Positions 56,421-64,000 of a stretch of DNA of 64,000 nt are shown here, one piece after another. Every line of letters begins with the position of its first letter. Positions within the stretch are counted from its first letter, which is position 1. A program made the position numbers and the translations under genes. This stretch comes from Paramarasmius palmivorus (Eukaryota; Basidiomycota; Agaricomycetes; Agaricales; Marasmiaceae), in NCBI GenBank assembly GCA_037176845.1, contig JAYKXP010000118.1, positions 83,535 through 147,534 on the forward strand, written 5' to 3'. The notes beneath the pieces are model-generated. The model searched no databases and had not been told where the DNA came from. It worked only from the letters and a program-made list of their open reading frames with translations.

Positions 56421-57480
56421 AGCCATGAAGGTAATAATGTCTTATTGAAATCGCGGTGTTAGCACCTAACGTGCACAATATCGTGCACACAACATGAGAT
56501 TTGTGGGTTCTCGATAATCAGGAGGTACTCGAGATATTTAGAACAAAATGCAAACAAAGTGCTGGTGAGCCGATATCCTGAGCGGTGTTCCTGGCTGTCC
56601 TTCGAAACTGCTTTGAAAGCGTTTGATCTCCGCGATGAAAGGCTAACGCTGAGACGGGTTTTGGGAAGTGCACTATTCATTCTGTCAAAGAGATTACATA
56701 CTTACACAATCGGCGGGCGTTTCGGACATCGGAGGAACTTGGTAACCCTAACCCCCCTGATTGTCCGAAAGCATTTCAGGTGTGCGCAAGGCCAATCGTT
56801 TGATCTCGGTAATGAAAGGATAATGCCGACGGGCTTAGGATCTGTCGCTGATACTTAGCTGGTAGAGGCTGGTAGTGAGCATTCATTCTGGGAAAGTTTC
56901 GGAGGAACTTCGTAACCCTAACCCGGTCCAATAGTTGATATTTCTTAGACATCTGCAAGCCTTCTCCCCCATCATCTCTCGTTGTAACATCTCCCGGTTA
57001 TCGTTTGCTAGCTGCTAGATCCCCAACGTGTTTCCATCTCGTGACGAATACACACTACATCTCGTATAAAGCTCGTGAGGTATCCCGTACAACTGACCCT
57101 TCAGTTCCACCTACAGAGGTGATCAAGCACTATCGCGCTCTGTCCTCGCTCTTCTATTTGAGTAATAGTGAATGAACGACAATCATGAATTTTATGTGTT
57201 ATTCTTTGTAATATATCTTTTACACTCACCACATCCAATTCGGAATGTGCCTGGCTTTACATGATCAATGGAAACTCATAGCGCCCGAGCCCTCGTTTCA
57301 ATGCATTGCCAGCAGCTGGCTATATCCGATTCTGATGGGATGAAGTCGAGAACATCATGCTCTGTCCTTCGTGGCCAAAAATAGGAAGTATCTGAAGCAC
57401 TATCATACCTCAAATTTAGATATCGCAAGCAGAAGGATCAACATCAAGTACCTCGTTGATGTTGATCCTGGAAGGTACGT
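56421..57480. other. Gene-free stretch with short R1 pieces
   Basis: Two short R1 starts occur, CGGAGGAACTTGGTAACCC at about 56735 and CGGAGGAACTTCGTAACCC at about 56906. From about 57280 on, the sequence matches the upstream region of copy B (GATGGGATGA, CATCAAGTACMTCGTTGATG). Confidence 0.5.
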
Positions 57481-57494
57481 GCCTTGAGTGCCCA

Positions 57495-57545
57495 TGAATC
57501 CCGCATCAAGCCGGGGATAAGGCGTGCCACTGATAAAAGCATAGT
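57495..57545 (+). promoter_or_regulatory. Conserved promoter block of copy C
   Basis: CGCATCAAGCCGGGGATAAGG followed by GATAAAAGC, at the same spacing from the ATG as in copy B. Confidence 0.6.
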
Positions 57546-57656
57546 CAATTGGATGTATTTCTTCGTTCCTTCCCAGCCCTCTGTTTATGCAGCGACGATC
57601 AACACGCTCATTCATCGTTCCACTCCGCCATCCCTTATTCAAGCTCGTCAGCCAAA

Positions 57657-59112
57657 ATGGTTATAACATTCTACCTGGTATTGGTAGTATTAGCGCAACT
57701 CTGGGATAAAGCTTGTAAGTTACCCTATTGCAAGGCTATTGTTACCAAGCAACTAAATTGCCTCAGCGGCTTTGCAATGTATTTCAGGTGGAATGTGCAA
57801 ACGGCAAGAAGACCCCCCAACAGCAACGCCCCCGATCAACACGAGAACAAGCATTAGCACCTCAACTCCCTCCATCGGAAGTAGGCTACTTAGCGTACTC
57901 CCAGCTGATCCCGTGCTGACTTTATGATAGTAATCAGTTCATTTCTCGTTGCAATGAGCATTGAACTTGTTTCCACTACTCAAGACACCATTCAAGACAC
58001 CATTCAAGATACCAGCACAACAGCGACTAATCCGCCACCATCATCTGCGTCATCAAGACCACCTCCGTCGCTAACATCACCTACCCGTGAGCAAACTGAC
58101 ACATCCATCAGCCAAACCTCCGAAAGTACCTATCCTTTTTTGGATTTTCAATAAAGCTAGCTAACAGCACGTACTATAAGCATCCGTGTCCAGTATCGCA
58201 GCTGCCACTCAGCAAGCCGCTCCGCAGATTACCTTCCTCCTCGACATTCTCACCGCATGTGAGCCGGGCAAGCTAAGATGGACAAGTTCCCATGTCGACA
58301 ACATCTCATTCAATCTAACGATCATTTCCACCGACACCGCCGACACATCTCATACCAGCTCTGAATTCCCCCTTGCAAATGGTATCAGTGCATCTAAAAA
58401 TGTCTACGACTGGTCAAAGGTGACTATCCCGCAAGGAAAATACGTGTTAAATGCGTTGGATGAGTCCAATACCAGAACACTTGCGACGAGTCCGTTCCTT
58501 GTTCAGAATGGTACGGATATATCGTGTCTCGCAACAAATGGAACCTTGACTGCGAAGAGGTGAGTATATGGATTCCCCGATTTCTTGTCAATGCTCAACA
58601 CGCTTAACTAGCATCGAAAGGCCGAGTCCTACAAGGTACTTATTGCAGATAGCCTTTTTCGCCAAACTGTTCGACCTGACCAACGTATCAGCTCCACTAA
58701 TCCGAGTTCTTCCCCTTCACAACCCAATATCGTGACGCCTAGGAAATCAAGCCTCAATATCCCAGTGATAATAGGTGCCACAGTCGGATCAGTCTTATTC
58801 CTCGTCCTAGTTTTGTCGCTGGGATACAGTTACTTGCGAAGAACAGCGCGAGATATCACGCCTAAACCTATCAACCCATATCCCACGGAATACGCCAAGT
58901 CGAGCGAACATCATCGTTCTAAATTCAGGGATGATGAGGGGTCTGAGTCGAGTAATGATGCGACTCCCACTCAGAATAATGTCCAAGCGCCGGAGATGCA
59001 TGGGAGAATTCATCGACATGAAGATAGCGGGTGGAGACCTCGACCTCCGGCATCTGAGAGTATGGGTAGTAGCCTGATTCATATGCCCCCAGAGTATGAG
59101 AACGCGTTGTAG
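57657..59112 (+). CDS. PPxY-tailed type I membrane protein, copy C
   Basis: Exons are 57657-57714, 57788-57880, 57931-58125, 58181-58559, 58612-58635 and 58692-59112, with phases agreeing, giving 389 residues. Signal peptide MVITFYLVLVVLAQLW; stalk with repeated TIQD units and Pro/Ser/Thr; ectodomain TACEPGKLRW...ISCL; TM IPVIIGATVGSVLFLVLVLSL; tail with YPTEY, HRHEDSGWRP and terminal PPEYENAL. The 24-nt exon 5 is conserved with copy B. It is nearly identical to copy B in the tail and more different in the stalk. Upstream and downstream flanks are also duplicated. Intact. Confidence 0.8.
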
Positions 59113-59870
59113 CACAAACACAGAGCTTTACTACCCGTTTCCGGGCCCAACAGCTGGTATGATCTTTGGTGTGGTTTCGGATAGGATTCAACTGAAGATC
59201 AAGTTAGGTTACTAGTACGTTGAGACGTAAATGTAGGCTATTTATTGGGAATCCCAAAAAATGAACTATCTATCACTGCATCTGAATGATCATCGATCAA
59301 CGACCAAGTATACGAGACCCGGAATAGCCACGAGACAACGTCTCAAGAATAGTAGATTTGCCGACATTGGAACGGTGCGCTGAAGGCCATTCACCATCAT
59401 TTATTGTGATACATTACACGACTTGTCCTCCCCCAGCATGTTATTTTTTCTCTCTGTCATCTCTCGATCGCGGACAGTATCATCTGAGGACGCCTTTTTG
59501 TGGCCTTGTGGATGTGAACGTCATCCAATCTGCGAAGTTGTCACGGGCATCTCGGAGGAGCTTGGTAACCCTAACCCAAGCAACACTGTTGAAAAATTAA
59601 TCATCTGGGCAAGCGTTTCTGACCGGGACCCCCATCGTTCCATCTCCAGGTTATCGATGACTAGACACAAGACATCCTAGGACTACTTGGCGGAATAAGA
59701 ACGCCGGGACGACTAGCGAGTGAACTTTTCAGGAGGAATGGGTTGACCATCGAGTGGTCGGGAGTAACTGTCGAGGTGCGTAGCCTTTTGCATCGCTCTT
59801 GAGCGGCCACTGACGAGGCATCTTAGATATCTCTAACGTGCTCTCATCTCATGACTGGAACAACCGCCTC
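59113..59870 (+). repeat. Duplicated 3' flank of copy C, including repeat R1
   Basis: Counterpart of 52615-53395. R1 begins at about 59555 (CGGAGGAGCTTGGTAACCCT). It ends about where a gene-free stretch starts. Confidence 0.75.
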
Positions 59871-60820
59871 TCTCGTATGAACTCGCTGTGGGTTGTAAAG
59901 GTCCGTAAATCTCATGTCGTCCTTGGACGTTTATTGACTGACAATACTCCCTCCCGAAGCGACTATGAACGGAAGCCTTTCCTACACTCCCTCAAAACAC
60001 CATCTAACCCCCACCGTCACTAGGTTGCCTTAAAACTCCCTGTTCGCTCCTTCTTTTCACCTGGAGATCTAGATAACACCTCCGTTGAGTCCACTCACGT
60101 CAGGTTGGTGGCTAGGCATTGCAGAGGTATGTAGCACATGCTACAACCCTTCTGAATTTCTTTTTAAATCCTTACTAGACCTTCCCTAATGATGGAGAAG
60201 GTTCATCGTCAAGTGGTTCGGAGCAAGCGTACGAGCTCGAACATACTACTGGGAGTTGGGAACCCTGGGCACCTCCTTTACTCTTCGTCGATTTCATGAC
60301 GGCGATGTTATGAATTCTTCCGTTATCCCTCATGCTCATACACGCTGTATAGCTGGGATGGACTCCTAACACTGAAGATTTGCCTGAGTGTCGTTTGGCT
60401 GCGCAATGCACAAGGAACTAAATTCATGCGTTGGTGTAACAAGGGAAGCAGGTGACGGCTTTGCTCGCACTGACAGGGATAACGAGGACGAAAACATTGT
60501 CTCATAATGACCGTCTATGCTAGATTATTTATAGAGTACTCTGACAGGATTTTATGTGCTGTTTTGTATGCGCTGTTTTGGTCTGCAAGAGAACAGACGT
60601 ATTAGCATAATAGTATGATAATCTTTCAAACAAAGGAGGTCGCCCACTTGCATTGATCAGTACGATCCCTTCTGATGGGATGAGATTGCGCATATCAGTA
60701 AGGGCTTGACATGGGAAATGTTGAATGCACTCTCGCACCTCAGTTACACATATATAGCAGAAGGCTCTGATTCATCAGTATCAAGTGTTGATTCGGAAAG
60801 GAATGTGTTTTGAATGCACA
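59871..60820. other. Gene-free spacer between copies C and D
   Basis: No gene. From about 60640 it resembles the upstream regions of copies B and C (CTTGCATTGATCA, GATGGGATGA). Confidence 0.45.
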
Positions 60821-60824
60821 TGAA

Positions 60825-60865
60825 ACCTGCATCAAGCAGGGGTCAGGCGGGCTACTAATAAAAGC
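60825..60865 (+). promoter_or_regulatory. Conserved promoter block of copy D
   Basis: GCATCAAGCAGGGGTCAGG followed by AATAAAAGC about 110 bp before the ATG. The TATA box is weaker than that of copy B. Confidence 0.55.
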
Positions 60866-60976
60866 ACAGTTCTTTCATCGAATTGGAGGTATTTCTTTGT
60901 TCCTTCTTCACCCCTATCTGTGCAGCGACGATCAACAGGCTCATTCATCCTTGCACTCCTTCATCTATCACCCAAG

Positions 60977-62563
60977 ATGGTTATAACATTCTACCTGATG
61001 TTGGTAGTGATAGCACAGCTTTGGGATAAAGCAAGTACGTGACACTGTGCGTGCTGTTCATAGCATCCACGGAACCGAACCTTCTTAGTGGCAGATTCTG
61101 TCTGTTCCCCGGATGAGGGTTCCACATCGATGAATAACGCCCCAAGAGATATTGAGCACGCCACAATAACAAACTCCTCGACAGGCAGAAGCACCTCGAC
61201 GTCCTCCACAACATGTAAGTTAATGAGCTCACTCACAGGCTGATCCTCCCCTGAATTTATACTGTGAGACGGTGGGATATTTGATTCTGGCCTTGGCGAA
61301 GCATTTCCGCCAGTGACAAAAACATTCAGCCAAACCTCTTCAAGTACTTATCCTCCTTTGAAATCTTGATGAAGGTGGCTAACAACATATGCTCCAAGAT
61401 TCTGGCCTTGACGCAGTATTTCCGCCGGTGACAAAAACAATCAGCCAAACCTCTTCGGGTACTTATCCTCCTTTCTTGATGAAGGTAGCTAACAACATGT
61501 GTCCCAAGATTCTGGCCTTGACGAAGTACTTCCGCCGGTGACAAGACCAATCAGCCAAACCTCTTCAAGTACTTATCCTCCTTTGAAGTATTAATGAAGG
61601 TAGCTAACAACATGTGTTCCAAGCATCCGAATCTGGAAGCGCAGCTCCCACTCAGCAGGTCACCCCGCACATTACCTTCATTCTCGACATCCTTACCGCA
61701 TGTGAGCCAGCGAAGCTAAGATGGACAAGTTCCAATGTCGAGAACATCTCATTCGACTTAAAAATCACTTCCAACGACACCACCGACACATCTCATACCA
61801 ACTCTGAATTCCTCCTTGTATATGATATCGAAGCATCTAGAAATGTTTACGACTGGTCAAAGGTGACCATCCCACAAGGAAAATACTTGTTGAATGCGTT
61901 GGATGAGTTCAATACGAGAACACTTGCGAAGGGCTGGTTCCTTGTTGAGAACGGGACCGATGTATCGTGTCTCGTGGCGAATGGAACTTTGAATGGGGCG
62001 AGGTAAGTATATGGATTCTTCAGTTTCGTGTCAATGCTTAACAAGCTTAACACAGCATCGAAACGCCGAGTCCGACAAGTTACTTATCACAAACAGCACT
62101 TTCTTACCCAACCGTTCGACCTGACCAACGTACCAGCTCCATCAATCCGAGTTCTTCTCCTTCACAGCCCAATACTGTGACGCCCAGCAAATCAAGCCTC
62201 AATGTCCCAGTGGTAATAGGCGCAACAGTAGGATCAGTCTTGTTCCTCGCCCTGGTTTTGTTGCCGGGATACCGCTACTTGCGGGGAAAATTGCGACATA
62301 CCAAGCCTAAATGTATCGATCCATATCCCACGGAATACGCCAAGTCGAGCGAACACCAACGTTCGAGATTCAGGGATGATGAGGGGTTTGAGTCGAATAA
62401 TGATGTGGATCCTACTCAGGATAACGTCCAAGTGCCAGAGGTGCATGGGAGAATTCATCGACATGAAGACAGCGGGTGGAGACCTCGACCTCGACCTCCG
62501 GTGTCTGAGATTACGGGTATTAGATCGATTCATTTGCCGCCAGAGTATGAAAATGCGTTGTAA
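60977..62563 (+). CDS. PPxY-tailed type I membrane protein, copy D, with repeated stalk exon
   Basis: Exons are 60977-61034, 61095-61214, 61269-61343, 61399-61458, 61509-61568, 61624-62002 and 62137-62563, giving 392 residues if the 24-nt microexon (62056-62079) is skipped. Layout as in copies B and C: signal peptide MVITFYLMLVVIAQ, stalk, ectodomain TACEPAKLRW...VSCL, TM VPVVIGATVGSVLFLALVLL, tail HRHEDSGWRP and PPEYENAL. The stalk has three related exons (SGL-x-FPPVTK-x-SQTSS), all phase 1 to phase 1. At the microexon the donor has changed from AG|GTACTT to AGTTACTT; skipping preserves the frame. Expression is unverified. Confidence 0.72.
61269..61623 (+). repeat. Threefold tandem repeat of a stalk exon plus intron in copy D
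   Basis: Three units of about 110 bp each contain ATTCTGGCCTTG, CCGCC-GTGACAA, AGCCAAACCTCTTC, then a GTACTTATCCTCCTTT donor region and an ACCTTCC-like acceptor side ending CCAAG. The repeat covers one whole exon and its intron, so extra copies add stalk without disturbing the frame. Confidence 0.85.
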
Positions 62564-62668
62564 TCCAGACATTGAAGTAGAAGCGACTGCATCATTCTCC
62601 CCTTACTCACCGTCGAAATTAAATTCATTGAGTCGTAAAAAGTGTGTGTTTACGGTTCAGTATAGTTT

Positions 62669-62891
62669 ATGGCTCAGTATAGACACAGCGATATGCCGCC
62701 TTCAATAGACACAGGACCCCTTAGCGATGAATATCATCCTCGGGGAAAAGCTCAGGATACGGTCTCACTATACGAGTCACCTCAACGACAGCGCCGCGTA
62801 ATATATCTTCATGGCAGTGGTTGGAGGCCAGCGCCAATGCAGTGGAGTATAGGGTTGTAGTTATGCCGCCGCGGTATGATGAAGCCATATA
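62669..62891 (+). pseudogene. PPxY family tail remnant (copy E)
   Basis: A short frame reads a tail-like sequence with SGWRP (GSGWRPAP). A second frame just after reads VVMPPRYDEAI and then stops. This resembles the DSGWRP ... PPEYENAL end of copy D, just upstream, but a frameshift separates the two parts. No TM or ectodomain is nearby. It is a decayed fragment left by duplication. Confidence 0.5.
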
Positions 62892-63415
62892 GCTAGACAT
62901 GATTGCGTCGGGATGTCATGGCCTCCTATGCTCAATTGTGCGCATTCGTTGATGCGCTGGACCTAGTAGTTGATCTGTTTCCTGGAGGCCGATTATTTGG
63001 TCGGTGGCTCCTATATGTACCAGGCTTGATATTTGATTGAATGCCAGAAGAAGTAAGGAAACCTGGATTGAGATCTGAGGTATCGAAGCCCCCAGATGTG
63101 ATAGTTATCTAATATTGCATATGTACGTCGCACTGCTCAAGTGGATTGATTCGAGTCGCGATGATAGCTTCTGAGAGACGACTACAACGACTGTTGCACG
63201 GTATGGCCGTGCATAGTTGGCCATAAAAGGATCCTTGCAGATAAACATCAGGGAGCAACTTGAATGATCTCCCGGTAGCTACCGTCTTCAGTACGGTTGT
63301 CAGCATATTCGAAGTAGGATTCTACGTATTTAGAACCGACTTGATAACGTGCTAGGATGGCACAATCAAGAGTGAGATCTAGGATGATATGAACGAGTTT
63401 CTGGTCTGTGACGTA
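62892..63415. other. Gene-free stretch
   Basis: No gene or repeat recognised. Confidence 0.4.
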
Positions 63416-64000
63416 CCGATATGGGCGTTTCGGAGGAACTGGGGTAACCCTAACCTAAGTCAAGAGCAAATGGGTTGAATTAGTCATCCAGGCAAGCTTT
63501 CTTCCCGACCCCCATCATCTCTCGCTGAACCATTGCAGGCTATCGATGACTAGTCGCAAGGCATCCGAAGGATATATGAGGGCTATTTAGGTGTAATAGG
63601 ATGCTAGGGCGAATAGTGAGTGAACTCGATGGTGATTTTTCATTTTATCTGATTACATCGCTGCGCAGATCGATAACGCAGCCCACGGCGTTGGCGTTGG
63701 TACAGAACTGATGTTTAGGTTAGGGCATTCAAAGAGGTGCGTAGCTCTGTCCTTCTTTACCTGCTGTACATCTCGTTCATGAGTCATTGCAGAATCCTCT
63801 TGTACTAGCTCCACGTCAACGCAAACATTCCGTCGACTCGAATGCCAACTCAACACGCGGTATCACAGCCTCTTTATACTATCTGGCCGCCTACGACGAA
63901 GTCGCGCCTTGAAATGCGCTGCGCAGAGTGTGGAATAGTTTGGAGTAACTGCGGAGGTACGTAGCTCGCGCCTCATTCACCCTTCGTCCCTTACACCCTC
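63416..64000 (+). repeat. Dispersed repeat R1, copy at the right edge
   Basis: Starts GGGCGTTTCGGAGGAACTGG, then TAACCCTAACC, ATCTCTCGCTG and CAGATCGATAACGCAGCCCA, and ends GGAGTAACTGCGGAGGTACG. It is the fullest copy in the window and allows the order of shared blocks to be read. Confidence 0.65.

Overview
The window looks like a transposon-rich part of a filamentous basidiomycete genome, most likely an Agaricomycete. The reasons are many introns of about 50 bp with GT..AG borders, typical basidiomycete transposase families, a BTB protein of the mushroom-type layout, and fungal multi-span membrane proteins with an RCY-x-VWG motif. A Rhizoctonia/Ceratobasidium-like (Cantharellales) source is a guess. 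No rRNA, tRNA or CRISPR array was seen.

Region 1 (1-16228) is one Ty3/Gypsy chromovirus-like LTR retrotransposon read on the minus strand and running off the left edge. It has a 208-bp LTR, gag-protease, then pol in the same frame after a single UGA, then an unusual third ORF with a coiled coil. Two younger elements sit inside it. A gag-only Copia element (8234-11487) lies inside the reverse transcriptase next to YxDD, with TATAT duplications and near-identical LTRs. A Tc1/mariner-like DNA transposon (429-3584) lies inside the third ORF, with TA duplications, perfect 38-bp inverted repeats and an intact transposase.

Region 2 (16.2-31.8 kb) is gene-poor. It holds fragments of 7-TM and 2-TM membrane proteins, a duplicated non-coding block, two members of a PPxY-tailed surface protein family (one cut by a truncated tyrosine-recombinase retrotransposon), a 7-TM gene, and two non-autonomous hAT-like elements with 8-bp duplications.

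Region 3 (31.8-48.2 kb) starts with an apparently complete MULE (9-bp duplication, six-exon SWIM transposase). Two tandem AAA+ ATPase paralogues follow. The second is split just before its Walker A by a 6.4-kb DNA transposon (40935-47336) with 6-bp AGGGCA duplications and about 350-bp inverted repeats carrying arrays of a CCCCGGTAATAA motif. It encodes an integrase-like DDE transposase, a divergently transcribed BTB protein and a nuclear-looking protein of unknown family. This three-gene element is my main candidate for a little-described system.

Region 4 (48.2-64 kb) has a frameshifted 7-TM gene and then segmentally duplicated units, each with a type I membrane protein: signal peptide, Ser/Thr stalk, beta-sandwich-like ectodomain, one TM helix, and a cytoplasmic tail ending PPEYENAL. 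Three near-complete copies (51.1, 57.7 and 61.0 kb) share promoter elements and intron positions. One has a tandemly amplified phase-1 stalk exon. Degenerate copies, a deletion remnant of the AAA gene and a dispersed repeat with a telomere-like TAACCCTAACCC core fill the rest. All exon joins are manual and unsupported by transcript data.
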